In this document: positions 48,556-55,952 of the stretch, piece by piece | Layout of the letters: each line of letters begins with the position of its first letter | Position numbering within the stretch: the stretch's first letter is position 1 | Program-made: the position numbers and the translations under genes | NCBI GenBank assembly: GCA_021325365.1 | Contig: JAJPHF010000036.1 | Span: forward strand, 1 to 55,952 | Reading direction: 5' to 3' | From: Pseudomonadota bacterium | GTDB lineage: Bacteria; Chloroflexota; UBA6077; JAJPHF01 | DNA length: 55,952 nucleotides | Notes under the pieces: model-generated | What the model was told of the DNA's origin: nothing | Databases searched by the model: none | Seen by the model: only the letters and a program-made list of their open reading frames with translations

Positions 48556-48576
48556 GGCGCTTAGCCGGCTAGCGCC
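48556..48576. terminator. Hairpin between convergent DUF488 and ubiD genes
   Basis: GGCGCT-T-AGCC pairs with GGCTAGCGCC with a one-base bulge and no loop, overlapping the ubiD stop codon. It could end transcription from either side, but no T-run follows. Confidence 0.35.
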
Positions 48577-49972
48577 GTGCAGCGGCCGGCGTGCCGACGT
48601 ACCGCAGCCAGTTCTCCTCGATGCGGGCCATCACGTCGCGCGGCACTTCGGCGAAGCGGTAGTGATCGGGCGAAGCGCCCAGCGGCTTCGTGGCATCCAC
48701 GATCATCTTCGTCACCGTGGCGCGGCCGGTCGCGTACTCGTCGGCGGCCGGGTCGAGCGGGTTCCCCTTCACCCGTGGGATCGTATAGATGTCGCGGTCC
48801 GCCTGGAAACGCGTGGCCAGCGCGTACTCGACGTCGGTCGGGTCGTAGACGTCGATGTCGTCGTCCACGACGAAGACGTGCTTGATCAGGTCCTGGTGGG
48901 CGAAGGCGGCGAAGGCGGCCTTCTGCGGCTCCCCCTCCATGCTCTTCTTCAGCGCGATGATGGCGTGGAAGTTCGCACCCGCACCGACGGGCATGTGGAC
49001 GGCGGTCACGGTCGGCACCGCGCCACGCACGGCCTTGTACAGCGCCGGCTCGCGGCCCACAGCGCCGATGACGGCGTTCTCGGGGATGGTAGCGGCGATC
49101 ATGTTCCACCAAATGGCGTCGCGGCGGTGCGTGATGGCGGTAACCCGGATCACCGGCAGGTCGCGCACGGCGCCGTAGAGGCGGGCGAACTCGCCGAACG
49201 GCCCTTCGCGGCGGCGCTCGTGGGGCAGCACCTCGCCCTCGATGACCACCTCGCTGTGCGCCGGCACCTCTAGCGGCACGGTGCGACAGCGCACTAGCTC
49301 GACCGGCCCGCCGACGAGTCCCCCGGCCGCGGCCATCTCGTCCTCATCGAAGGCGATGCGCATCTGTGAGGCGACCATCAGCGCCGGATGGACGCCAACG
49401 GCGATCGCTACGGGCAGCGGCTTGTCCTGCGCCGCGGTCTGCAGGTAGTGCTGGAACATGTGCGTGGGCGCCATGTAGATGCCCAGCAGGTCAGGTGCGT
49501 GGTACATGTTGCGCTGCACGCCGACGTTGCGCACGCCCGTGGAGGGGTTGCGCGTGATGTGCAGGCCGGTATTGACGTAAGGCCCACCATCCAGCTCAGA
49601 GTTCGTGCAAAGCGGCAGCTGCCGCAAGTCCGGCGGATCGATGCTCACGTCCTGGCAGGGGCCGCCCGCCACGACCACCGGCGGGATGGGCTGCTCGACG
49701 GCCCGCACGCCGCGCGCCAGCAGCTCGTTTGGCTCGCAGCCGAGCGCGAAGGCGACCTTCTCGCGCGTGTCGCAGAGATTGCCGACGACGGGCATGCGGT
49801 GGCCCTGCACGTGCTCGAACAGGGCGACGTGCTGGCGCAGCGCCGGGTCGCGGTGCAGGCGCGTACACACGCCCGGCAGCTCGAAGCGCGGGTCGACGGG
49901 CTCGGTCACGCGCAGCAGGCGCCCCGCTCGCTCGAAGCGCGCCAACAGCTCGTGCAGGTCTTCCATGCCCAT
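48569..49972 (-). CDS. ubiD: UbiD-family decarboxylase
   Basis: A 467-residue enzyme of the prenylated-FMN decarboxylase family. VGNLCDTREKVAFALG, the GVQRNMYHAPDLLGIYM block (Arg154), ALMVASQMRIAFDEDEMAAAG, and EGPFGEFARLYG (256 on) supply the expected Arg-Glu-Glu residues; WWNMIAATIPENAVIGAVGR also fits. Family members decarboxylate or carboxylate aromatic and alpha,beta-unsaturated acids. It needs prenyl-FMN from UbiX, which is not in the window. The neighbours do not form a quinone operon. An AGAGGA site lies before the ATG at 49972; the ATG at 49966 is an alternative. Confidence 0.92.
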   Translation of the reverse strand: MGMEDLHELLARFERAGRLLRVTEPVDPRFELPGVCTRLHRDPALRQHVALFEHVQGHRMPVVGNLCDTREKVAFALGCEPNELLARGVRAVEQPIPPVVVAGGPCQDVSIDPPDLRQLPLCTNSELDGGPYVNTGLHITRNPSTGVRNVGVQRNMYHAPDLLGIYMAPTHMFQHYLQTAAQDKPLPVAIAVGVHPALMVASQMRIAFDEDEMAAAGGLVGGPVELVRCRTVPLEVPAHSEVVIEGEVLPHERRREGPFGEFARLYGAVRDLPVIRVTAITHRRDAIWWNMIAATIPENAVIGAVGREPALYKAVRGAVPTVTAVHMPVGAGANFHAIIALKKSMEGEPQKAAFAAFAHQDLIKHVFVVDDDIDVYDPTDVEYALATRFQADRDIYTIPRVKGNPLDPAADEYATGRATVTKMIVDATKPLGASPDHYRFAEVPRDVMARIEENWLRYVGTPAAARR

Positions 49973-50199
49973 TCGGTCCTCTCGTCTTGCAGTCGATCAG
50001 TCGCGGTAAGCCCGGTCACGGGGCAGCGCTCGGAGAATCACCAGGCGGCACGAAGCATTGCGGCCTCTATGGGCAGGGTAGCGCCGACCGCGCGGGCGCG
50101 TCAACGCGGGCCGGCGCGGCAAAGGTTTGCCCGGCGGTCGCGGCGCGTGCGACACTTGATGCGATCACACCCGCGACTACCCTTCCGGGAGGTTCCCCG

Positions 50200-50880
50200 A
50201 TGTCCCTCTTGCGCCTCGTGCTGCTCGCGGTCGGCGTGCTGGCCGTGGGCTGCAGCTCGACGGCCAGCGCACGCCCGACGCCGCAGCCCACCATTCCGGC
50301 GCGCACGGCTGTGCCCAGCGCGGCTACCGGCGGCGGCGCGACGGCCGGCGCGCTGTCAGGCAAGCAGTGGTCGAGCCCGCCGCCGATGACCATCGATCCG
50401 TCGAAGCAGTACACGGCCGTCATCCACACCAACAAGGGCGACATCACCGTGCAGCTGTTCGCCGACGAGGTGCCGCAGACCGTTAACAATTTCGTGTTCC
50501 TGTCCCGCGAGGACTTTTACGACAATGCACCGTTCCACCGCATCATCAAGGACTTCATGATCCAGACCGGCGACGGCCAGCGGGGCAATGGCACAGGTGG
50601 ACCCGGTTACCGCTTCGCCGACGAGCCGGTCAAGCGGGACTATGACCGGGGTATTGTGGCAATGGCGAACGCGGGGCCGAACACGAACGGTAGCCAGTTC
50701 TTCATCATGCAGGGCAACCGGCCGCTGCCGAAGAACTACACGATTTTCGGCAAAGTGACCGACGGTATGAACGTGGTGGATGCTATCGCCAACACGCCGG
50801 TACGTCCCAGCCCCCAGGGCGAGCCGTCGGTCCCCACCGAGGACGTCCACATCACACACGTGGACATTCAGGAGTCCTAA
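50200..50880 (+). CDS. Lipoprotein cyclophilin-type peptidyl-prolyl cis-trans isomerase
   Basis: A 226-residue protein that isomerises X-Pro bonds of exported proteins. A lipobox (Ala-Val-Gly-Cys18) and Thr/Pro/Ala linker (to about 60) anchor it outside the membrane. The cyclophilin domain shows TNKGDITVQLFADEVPQTVN-NFVFL, FYDNAPFHRIIKDFMIQTGD, GIVAMANAGPNTNGSQFFIM and NYTIFGKVTDGMNVVDAI; the FHRII Arg, QFFI Phe and Gln of MIQTGD are the active-site residues. GGGAGG lies 7 nt before the ATG; the open frame upstream is a shadow of ubiD. Confidence 0.95.
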   Translation: MSLLRLVLLAVGVLAVGCSSTASARPTPQPTIPARTAVPSAATGGGATAGALSGKQWSSPPPMTIDPSKQYTAVIHTNKGDITVQLFADEVPQTVNNFVFLSREDFYDNAPFHRIIKDFMIQTGDGQRGNGTGGPGYRFADEPVKRDYDRGIVAMANAGPNTNGSQFFIMQGNRPLPKNYTIFGKVTDGMNVVDAIANTPVRPSPQGEPSVPTEDVHITHVDIQES

Positions 50881-50896
50881 CCGGCTGTCAACCACG

Positions 50897-50934
50897 AATG
50901 GCCAGGTGTTGGGGTTCTTCGACACCTGCCCATT
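50897..50934. terminator. Bidirectional hairpin between cyclophilin and family 5 binding protein
   Basis: AATGG-C-CAGGTGT pairs with ACACCTG-C-CCATT around a loop of about 12 nt with one C-C mismatch, 16 bp after the cyclophilin stop and 18 bp from the convergent gene's stop. Confidence 0.6.
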
Positions 50935-50952
50935 CGCCCAGGCGGGTAGCAC

Positions 50953-52698
50953 TCACCAGCCGCGAAAGACGCGGCTCGTGCGGAGATACCAGGCAGGCAA
51001 GGCGCTTAGGCGGTCGTCCGCCGTGGGCAGCGGGGCGAGGTCCACGCCCTGGTAGTCGGCGCGCACGGCCCAGACGAGCGGCGGATAGTAGAGCGGCACG
51101 CTGGGCACCTCATCGGCCCAGAGGCGCTGGAAGTCGGCGTAAGCGGCGGCGCGCGCGGCCCGGTCCGTGAGGGCGGCGCCGTGCAGCAGTAGCTCGTCGG
51201 CGCGCGGGTTGCGCCAGCTCGCCAGATTGGCGACTCCATCGCTTCCCCACAGGTCGCGCAGGCCGTCCGGGTCGACGGTCGGCGTCCACTGACCGAGCAG
51301 CACCGCCTGGAATTTCCGCGTTGCCAGGTCGTCGCGCGCTAGCTCGGCCCACGGCTTGATCTCGACCTGCACGCGGAAGCCGACCGCGCGCAGGTCCCGT
51401 GCCACCGCGTCGGCGGCGGCACGTCGCGCCGGGTCGTCGTTCGTCGTCAGCGTCACGCCCAGGGGCGCGCCCCCGCGCAAGCGCTCGCCGCCGGCGCCTG
51501 CGCGCCAGCCGGCGCCGTCGAGCAGCGCCCCGGCGCGGGCGGGCGCGTAGGCGGGGAACGGCGTCTCGGCCGCGAAGGCCCACGACGTTGGCGGCAGCGG
51601 GCCGCGCGCGGGCTCGCCCGCCTGGCCTAGCGCCGCAATGACGCCGTCGCGGTTGATCGCCGCCGCGACGGCGGCGCGCACGTCCTTATCGTCGAACGGC
51701 GCGGCTGTCGTGTTCAGCCAGAGCGTCACCCCGCGCGCATAGTCCGGCCGCTGGTAGACGACAAGCTCCGGGTTGCCGGGGATCGCCTGTCCGCCGTCCG
51801 CGCCGCGCGCCGCCACACCGTCGGCGTCGCCCGCTTGCACTGCTTGCTGGGCGGCCGCCAGGGTCTCGTAGAAGCGGAAGCGCACGTCGGTCAGATGCGG
51901 GCGCGGCCCATAATATCGCTCGTTGGGCACCAACGCCAGCTCTTGCGCCGTAAAGTCGGCCACGCGGTACGGCCCGGCGCCCACAGGCGCCAGGTTGAAC
52001 GGCTGGCTACGCCAGTCACGGCCGCTCACGCCGGCGAGGGCCGCCCGAGGCACGATGCCGAGCGTTGCCGCCTCTGGAAAGCCCGCCCACGGCAGCGTGA
52101 GAGTCACGCGCACCGTGCGCGGGTCGAGGGCCTCGGCGCGGACCGCACGCCACGGCGCCAGGAAGTCCGCATCGGCAGGGAAGTCGGGCTGGGCTAGCGC
52201 GTCATAGGTGAAGGCGACGTCGGCGGCCTCCAACGGGGTACCGTCGGACCAGCGCAGGCCCGGCCGGAGCGTGAAGGTATACGTGCGGCCATCCGGGCTG
52301 ACGTCCCAGCGCTCGGCCAGGTCCGGCTCCGCCTGGCCGTCCGGCCCGAGCCGCGTGAGGCCCGCGAACAGCAGCGGCAGAAACTCGCGGTCCACCGGGT
52401 CTTGCTCGCCTAGCAGGGGGTTGAGCAGGTCCGGCTGGCCGACGTACGCCTCGACGTACCGGCCGCCGTCGGCGGGGACGAGCCGCGTCCAGGCGTAGTA
52501 GGCGGTGCGGGCGCCGAGAGCAACCGCGCCGGCGATGGCCAGGGCGACGAGCACGCCGAGCACGAGCAGCCCGCCGCGGCGCCCGGAGCGCGGCCGCGCC
52601 CGTCGGGGCGGTGGCGGGGACTGGCGCCAGGCGCTGCCGGGCCAGCCTACTACCGTCCGTGGCGAGGCCGGCGACTCCTCGACTTCGCGGGTGGGCAA
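50953..52698 (-). CDS. Membrane-anchored family 5 (peptide/oligosaccharide) ABC substrate-binding protein
   Basis: A 581-residue protein. Residues 1-42 are Pro/Arg-rich and cytosolic; GGLLVLGVLVALAIAGAVAL is a single membrane anchor in place of a lipobox. Then comes a full SBP_bac_5 domain: YVGQPDLLNPLLGEQDPVDR, ERWDVSPDGRTYTFTLRPGL-RWSDGTPLEAADVAFTYDAL, APVGAGPYRVADF, VTLWLNTTAAPFDDKDVRAA. Such proteins bind peptides, sugars or nickel. The only early start is a TTG 3 bp after secG, so coupling is likely. No Opp/Dpp permease is present. Confidence 0.85.
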   Translation of the reverse strand: MPTREVEESPASPRTVVGWPGSAWRQSPPPPRRARPRSGRRGGLLVLGVLVALAIAGAVALGARTAYYAWTRLVPADGGRYVEAYVGQPDLLNPLLGEQDPVDREFLPLLFAGLTRLGPDGQAEPDLAERWDVSPDGRTYTFTLRPGLRWSDGTPLEAADVAFTYDALAQPDFPADADFLAPWRAVRAEALDPRTVRVTLTLPWAGFPEAATLGIVPRAALAGVSGRDWRSQPFNLAPVGAGPYRVADFTAQELALVPNERYYGPRPHLTDVRFRFYETLAAAQQAVQAGDADGVAARGADGGQAIPGNPELVVYQRPDYARGVTLWLNTTAAPFDDKDVRAAVAAAINRDGVIAALGQAGEPARGPLPPTSWAFAAETPFPAYAPARAGALLDGAGWRAGAGGERLRGGAPLGVTLTTNDDPARRAAADAVARDLRAVGFRVQVEIKPWAELARDDLATRKFQAVLLGQWTPTVDPDGLRDLWGSDGVANLASWRNPRADELLLHGAALTDRAARAAAYADFQRLWADEVPSVPLYYPPLVWAVRADYQGVDLAPLPTADDRLSALPAWYLRTSRVFRGW

Positions 52699-52701
52699 CG
52701 T

Positions 52702-52935
52702 CTAGCCGGCAGCGAGCTTGACGCTGACGATGGAGACGAGCACCCAGACGATGGCCAGGCCGATGGTGAATTGGAAGAGCGTGCGCTCGATCCCGCGCCG
52801 TGTGCGGTAGATCGAGCTATCGGAGCTAAACGTGGCCGAGAAACCAGTGCCGCGCGCCTGGAGCAGCACCACGGCGATCAGCGCGATGGACAGGATGATC
52901 TGCACGATCTGAACGTACGGGGCCAGGAACTGCAC
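52702..52935 (-). CDS. secG: Preprotein translocase subunit SecG
   Basis: A 77-residue membrane protein with two helices (VQIVQIILSIALIAVVLLQA and TLFQFTIGLAIVWVLVSIVS) joined by GTGFSATFSSDSSIYRTRRG-IER, the standard SecG loop. It aids SecYE during export. The start is the GTG at 52935 with GGAGA upstream, giving the usual SecG length; the open frame to 52974 adds atypical Arg-rich residues. A family 5 binding-protein gene follows 3 bp later. Confidence 0.93.
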   Translation of the reverse strand: MQFLAPYVQIVQIILSIALIAVVLLQARGTGFSATFSSDSSIYRTRRGIERTLFQFTIGLAIVWVLVSIVSVKLAAG

Positions 52936-53026
52936 GGGCGTTCTCCGAACTCGCTGTCCGCGGTGTGCCAGCAACTCTCAGCCCGACGTACCGTGGCTAC
53001 TCGGTAGCTGATAGCTGACGGCCGTG

Positions 53027-53032
53027 ATTATA
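53027..53032 (-). promoter_or_regulatory. Extended -10 promoter for secG
   Basis: TGC-TATAAT on the minus strand, overlapping the yvcK stop codon and about 92 bp before the secG start. The TGn extension could make up for the lack of a clear -35 box. Confidence 0.5.
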
Positions 53033-54344
53033 GCAGGCCCGCGGGCTCGCCGGCTGCATTCGCGGCCGGCGGGGGGGCCGGCGGGGCCGATGCCTTCTCA
53101 TAGTACAGGCCAATGAGCGCCTGGGCCAGCTTCGTCGAGTCGTGCCGCAGCGGCGCCTCGGGGTCCACCACGTCGGCCATCACGACGTGATAGTCCGTGG
53201 CCTTGGCGGGAGCGGGCGCCGAGACGGTGGTCGAGGGATAGCGCTCCGGGATCGTCACGTCGGTGCGGCTGTTGGCCAGTACGTAGTGGAACGGGTCCTC
53301 GGGCAGGTGGCGGCGCAACGCGGCCACGTGCTCGGCCACCCCGTAGCCGTCCGTCTCCCCGCGCTGCGTCGCCACGTTGCAGACGTAAACACGGAGCGCG
53401 CTCGACGCGAGCAGCGCGCGGTAGATGCCGTCGACCAGCAAATTGGGCAGCAAGCTGGTGTACAGGCTGCCCGGCCCGAGCACGATCAAGTCGGCCTCCA
53501 GGATCGCCTTGATCGCCTCCGGGTAGGCGGGCGGGTGCTCGGGCTGGAGGGAGAGGCGGCGAATCTTGCTACCCGTCTCCGTAATCTTCGATTCGCCCAC
53601 CACCACGAGCGCCTCGTCCTCCATCTCGGCACAGAGGTTCACGTTCTCCAGGGTCGAGGGCAGCACCTGGCCGCGCACCGCCAGCACACGGGTGGACTCC
53701 CGCAGGGCCCGCTCGAAGCTGCCCGTGACGCCCATCATGGCGACGATGAACAGGTTGCCGAAACTGTGGCCGTCGAGCGCCGAGCCACTGTTGAAGCGGT
53801 ACTGGAAGAGCTTGCCCATCAGCGGCTCGACGTCGGCCAGCGCCACCAGACAGTTGCGGAAGTCGCCGGGCGGCAGCACGCCCAGCTCGCGGCGCAGGCG
53901 GCCCGAGCTGCCGCCGTCGTCGGCTACCGTGACGATCGCGGTGATGTTGCTGGTGTAGTCCTTCAGTCCGCGCAGGAGCATCGACAGCCCCGTGCCGCCG
54001 CCGATGGCCACGACCTTCGGGCCACGCTGGCGCGCGCGGAAGTTGTAGATCGTCTCCACGATGTCGCTCTGCCCTGGGGCGAGCGCGTCGATGAGCGAGC
54101 GGTTGAGCTTCCACAGCGCCCAGCCGATCAGCCCGACACCGCCGAGCACGAACAGGAGCGCGCGCAGGGGGCGGGGCAGGAATTGGAGCGTGACCCAGAA
54201 CGCCTCCTCAGGGAGGGGCGCCGAGCGGTAGATCTCCACCAGGACGTAGGCCGCGCCGAGGACGAGGACCAGCAGGCCGGCCATGAGCACCAGAACCCAC
54301 CGTTTCAGGTGCATTCCGGGATAGAGCAATTTGAGGACTTTCAT
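53028..54344 (-). CDS. yvcK: YvcK/CofD-like protein with N-terminal membrane anchor
   Basis: A 438-residue protein. Two hydrophobic segments (WVLVLMAGLLVLVLGAAYVL and ALLFVLGGVGLIGWALWKL) precede the cytosolic domain: VVAIGGGTGLSMLLRGLKDY, IVTVADDGGSSGRLRRELG, LPPGDFRNCLVALAD, NSGSALDGHSFGNLFI and VLGPGSLYTSLLPNLLVDGI, the classic YvcK pattern. In Bacillus YvcK binds UDP-sugars and is needed for cell shape and gluconeogenic growth; short homologues lack the anchor. CofD's role in F420 synthesis is less likely because no other cof gene is present. AGAGGT precedes the ATG. Follows the four-helix membrane gene by 23 bp. Confidence 0.92.
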   Translation of the reverse strand: MKVLKLLYPGMHLKRWVLVLMAGLLVLVLGAAYVLVEIYRSAPLPEEAFWVTLQFLPRPLRALLFVLGGVGLIGWALWKLNRSLIDALAPGQSDIVETIYNFRARQRGPKVVAIGGGTGLSMLLRGLKDYTSNITAIVTVADDGGSSGRLRRELGVLPPGDFRNCLVALADVEPLMGKLFQYRFNSGSALDGHSFGNLFIVAMMGVTGSFERALRESTRVLAVRGQVLPSTLENVNLCAEMEDEALVVVGESKITETGSKIRRLSLQPEHPPAYPEAIKAILEADLIVLGPGSLYTSLLPNLLVDGIYRALLASSALRVYVCNVATQRGETDGYGVAEHVAALRRHLPEDPFHYVLANSRTDVTIPERYPSTTVSAPAPAKATDYHVVMADVVDPEAPLRHDSTKLAQALIGLYYEKASAPPAPPPAANAAGEPAGLL

Positions 54345-54367
54345 TGAACCTCTGAATCGCGCGGCGG

Positions 54368-54709
54368 CTACTTGACGAAGCGGCTCGCGACAAAGCTTAC
54401 GACACTCACCGTGAGCGCGCCGACGAGCGCGCCGCCGAATCCCTCCACGTGGACCCCGACTGGCAAGAGAGTGGCCATCCAGAAGACGATCGCATTGACG
54501 ACGACGATGAACAGGCCCAACGTCACCAGCGTGAGCGGGAGTGTCAGGATCAAGAGTACGGGGCGGACGAACGCATTCAGTAGACCCAGCACCAGCGCGA
54601 ACAGGACCGCGCCTTCGCCGTTGTCGACGCGTACCAGCCCCGGAAAGAGCACGGCGGCCAGCCCCACCGCGAGCGCCGTAATGGCAAGCCTGAGCAGGAT
54701 GCGTGCCAC
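54368..54709 (-). CDS. Four-helix small membrane protein (phage holin family IV / DUF360-like)
   Basis: A 113-residue protein with four hydrophobic helices: ILLRLAITALAVGLAAVLFP, VLFALVLGLLNAFVRPVLLI, LTLVTLGLFIVVVNAIVFWM and FGGALVGALTVSVVSFVASR. The LNAFVRP and LTLPLTLVTLGLF patterns are those of a chromosomal family named after phage holins. There is no phage gene around it, so a housekeeping role is more likely. GTG 54709 (GAGGA upstream) gives the usual family length; a TTG at 54742 is possible. Probably co-transcribed with yvcK. Confidence 0.87.
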   Translation of the reverse strand: MARILLRLAITALAVGLAAVLFPGLVRVDNGEGAVLFALVLGLLNAFVRPVLLILTLPLTLVTLGLFIVVVNAIVFWMATLLPVGVHVEGFGGALVGALTVSVVSFVASRFVK

Positions 54710-54774
54710 GGCGCGGTTATCCTCGTGCGCGCGTCCGTCCAATGCGGCAGTCTACGGTATGGCCGGGCCGCGGG

Positions 54775-55221
54775 TCAACGGACGCGTGCGGCCAGGCGGC
54801 GCTCGGCCTCGGCGCGCGCCGCGGGCGCATAGGTGCGGATCTCGATCTGGTTGCCATCCGGGTCGTGGAAGTAGATCGACAGGGCCATGCCCTGCGCCCC
54901 CCACCGCTCGACCGGACCGCGCGCGATCGGGACGCCGTGACGCTCGAGCTCGGCCACGATGGGCGCGAGGTCGTCCGTGTCGGCGACCAGGCAGAAGTGG
55001 TCCAGGTTGCGACCGGTCGGCGCCGGCTCGCCGGTGGGGCGCGGCGGCAAGTCGATGACGAACTGATCGTGGAGGCGGACCGAGGGGAAGCCGATCTGGC
55101 CGGCGCGGAACTCCGCCTCGCGCTCGACCGCGAGGCCCAGGACGCCGTGGTAGAACGCCAGCGCGCGGTCGACGTCCGCCACCGGCAGCACGATGTGGTC
55201 GATGCCCTTGAGCGTGATCAT
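54775..55221 (-). CDS. VOC (glyoxalase/extradiol dioxygenase-like) protein
   Basis: A 148-residue protein with two beta-alpha-beta-beta-beta modules: GIDHIVLPVADVDRALAFYH-GVLGL and NLDHFCLVADTDDLAPIVAEL. His8, His (in LDHF) and Glu in GNQIEIRTY are the candidate metal ligands, so it is probably an active metalloenzyme of the glyoxalase, dioxygenase or fosfomycin-resistance type. GGAGG precedes the ATG; the open frame further upstream crosses its own promoter and is rejected. Substrate unknown. Confidence 0.92.
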   Translation of the reverse strand: MITLKGIDHIVLPVADVDRALAFYHGVLGLAVEREAEFRAGQIGFPSVRLHDQFVIDLPPRPTGEPAPTGRNLDHFCLVADTDDLAPIVAELERHGVPIARGPVERWGAQGMALSIYFHDPDGNQIEIRTYAPAARAEAERRLAARVR

Positions 55222-55254
55222 GGCCGTCCTCCGGGGCGCTAGGTGCGCGGCCCC

Positions 55255-55283
55255 AGTATCCCGCCCTGCGGAACGGGTGTCAA
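55255..55283 (-). promoter_or_regulatory. Promoter of the VOC gene
   Basis: On the minus strand TTGACA (55283-55278), a 17-bp spacer and GATACT (55260-55255), 34 bp before the ATG at 55221. This is the best -35 match in the window. Confidence 0.8.
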
Positions 55284-55314
55284 GATAGCGCCGCGCACGC
55301 AAGCGCGCCGCCCC

Positions 55315-55355
55315 TTGCCGCCAAGTGCGGGGAGCTGTACAGTAATCCCGTACAG
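55315..55355 (+). promoter_or_regulatory. Autoregulated promoter/operator of the toxin-antitoxin pair
   Basis: TTGCCG (55315-55320), 17-bp spacer, TACAGT (55338-55343). The inverted repeat CTGTAC-N9-GTACAG (55335-55340 and 55350-55355) overlaps the -10 box and the expected start of transcription, the typical place for repression by an antitoxin or antitoxin-toxin complex. Confidence 0.65.
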
Positions 55356-55369
55356 AGGGTGGAGGCGTC

Positions 55370-55657
55370 ATGGCGATACAGACGACCTATACGGAGGCCC
55401 GCGCAAACTTCGCGCGCCTGTGCGACCGCGCGACTGCGGATCGCGAGACGATCATCATCACGCGGCGCGGCGCCGCGGACGTGGCGCTGATTGCGGCTGA
55501 CGAGCTTGCGAGTCTTCAAGAGACCGCGCACCTGTTGCGCTCGCCCCGGAACGCCGCCCGCCTGCTCGCCGCGCTGAACCGCGCCCTGCAAGGCCAGGAG
55601 GAGCCGCAGAGCGTGGCCGACCTGCGTCGGGACGTTGGGCTTGGCGCGCCGAATTAA
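55370..55657 (+). CDS. yefM: Phd/YefM-family antitoxin
   Basis: A 95-residue antitoxin. The N-terminal DNA-binding and dimer domain is clear (TTYTEARANFARLCDRATAD, ETIIITRRGAADVALIAADE); the C-terminal part (TAHLLRSPRNAARLLAALNR) wraps the toxin. GGAGG precedes the ATG. A YoeB-like toxin frame follows, and a palindrome overlaps the promoter, as usual for autoregulated modules. Confidence 0.93.
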   Translation: MAIQTTYTEARANFARLCDRATADRETIIITRRGAADVALIAADELASLQETAHLLRSPRNAARLLAALNRALQGQEEPQSVADLRRDVGLGAPN

Positions 55658-55694
55658 GCGCGACGACAAGCCCGCGCATCCGCCAGCAGGCCGA

Positions 55695-55952
55695 GTGGCC
55701 CCAGTCGAGCGTGTCACCATCTTTCAGCCCGAGTTTCGGGAGGACTTGCGCTACTGGGTCGAGACAGATCGCAAGACTGCCCTGCGCGTCTTCGATCTCG
55801 TCGAGGCCGTGGTTCGCGATCCGTTCCGAGGTATCGGCAGGCCCGAGCCGCTAATGTACCTGGGGGCCGGCGTGTGGTCGCGGCGCCTGACCCAGGAACA
55901 CCGCCTCGTCTACCTGGTCCGCGGGGAGCGTATCGACTTTCTCCAGGCCCGC
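55695..55952 (+). CDS. yoeB: YoeB/Txe-family mRNA endonuclease toxin, cut by the window edge
   Basis: The frame from GTG 55695 is open to the last base (86 codons). VTIFQPEFREDLRYWVETDR, IGRPEPLMYLGAGVWSRRLT and QEHRLVYLVRGERIDFLQAR match YoeB, a ribosome-dependent mRNA cutter; Glu in GRPEPL, Arg in WSRRL and His in EHRLVY are the catalytic residues. Judging by family length, only a few C-terminal residues are missing. In-frame TTG codons at 55635 and 55641 would overlap the antitoxin gene and are alternative starts. Its activity is normally held by the upstream antitoxin. Confidence 0.87.
   Translation, partial: MAPVERVTIFQPEFREDLRYWVETDRKTALRVFDLVEAVVRDPFRGIGRPEPLMYLGAGVWSRRLTQEHRLVYLVRGERIDFLQAR

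Noticed and set aside
54368..54709. Prophage remnant suggested by the name 'phage holin family'
   Set aside because: No integrase, structural or lysis gene is nearby; the family is common on chromosomes.
1..55952. CRISPR arrays, rRNA or tRNA genes
   Set aside because: No regular repeat-spacer pattern and no rRNA or tRNA consensus was found on reading through.

Overview
The window is about 56 kb of very GC-rich bacterial chromosome (roughly 70% GC by eye), densely coded, with many ATGA/GTGA gene overlaps, AGGAGG-like ribosome binding sites and vegetative-type promoters close to TTGACA-17/18-TATACT. Gene content (groEL, a liv amino-acid ABC operon, an Uma2 nuclease-fold protein, a YvcK/CofD protein with an N-terminal membrane anchor, long Pro/Ala-rich membrane proteins, several orphan substrate-binding lipoproteins) fits a member of the Chloroflexota or a related high-GC Terrabacteria lineage. 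That assignment is inference. I saw no rRNA, tRNA, CRISPR array, prophage or full insertion sequence.

Layout. 1-3056: the 3' end of groEL faces a two-gene unit (Uma2 protein plus a small membrane protein) whose second gene is split by a 101-bp MITE-like element; then a PLP aminotransferase of the glutamate-1-semialdehyde aminomutase family. 3278-8633: four rightward genes for coiled-coil and Pro/Ala-rich proteins, ending in a membrane-anchored FecR-like protein. 8741-13880: a complete livKHMGF operon behind a clear promoter. 13888-18473: a divergent membrane protein and an SDR / flavin monooxygenase-like / aryl-acid adenylating ligase operon. 18961-20136: a PucR/CdaR-type regulator.

20321-32505 is the most coherent block: gmhA, gmhB and bifunctional hldE make ADP-heptose; two GT9 heptosyltransferase-like enzymes, two GT4 enzymes and one GT2 enzyme can build a glycan; an SDR, a NodU-type carbamoyltransferase and a radical SAM/SPASM protein could modify it. 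Most junctions overlap by a few bases, so this looks like one transcription unit for a heptose-containing, carbamoylated glycan.

32502-46011 is mixed metabolism: topoisomerase IB, a zinc alcohol dehydrogenase coupled to a small membrane protein, an orphan molybdo-hydroxylase large subunit behind a structured leader, a secreted glycosidase, a SirB1-like protein, a Rieske protein, two convergent orphan substrate-binding lipoproteins, an MFS transporter, a zinc-ribbon protein with a GRPRK tail, and an alpha/beta-hydrolase lacking its serine nucleophile. 46229-48513: a Crp/Fnr regulator diverges from a 7Fe ferredoxin, a cupin and a DUF488 protein around a perfect TTGCG-N4-CGCAA palindrome. 48569-55221: ubiD, a lipoprotein peptidyl-prolyl isomerase, and a leftward set (VOC protein, four-helix membrane protein, yvcK, secG, family 5 substrate-binding protein). 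The window ends in a Phd/YefM-YoeB toxin-antitoxin pair whose toxin gene runs off the edge.

The best candidates for something undescribed are the heptose/carbamoyl/radical-SAM glycan locus, the coiled-coil/FecR row, the redox regulon around the TTGCG palindrome, and the MITE-split partner gene of the Uma2 protein.
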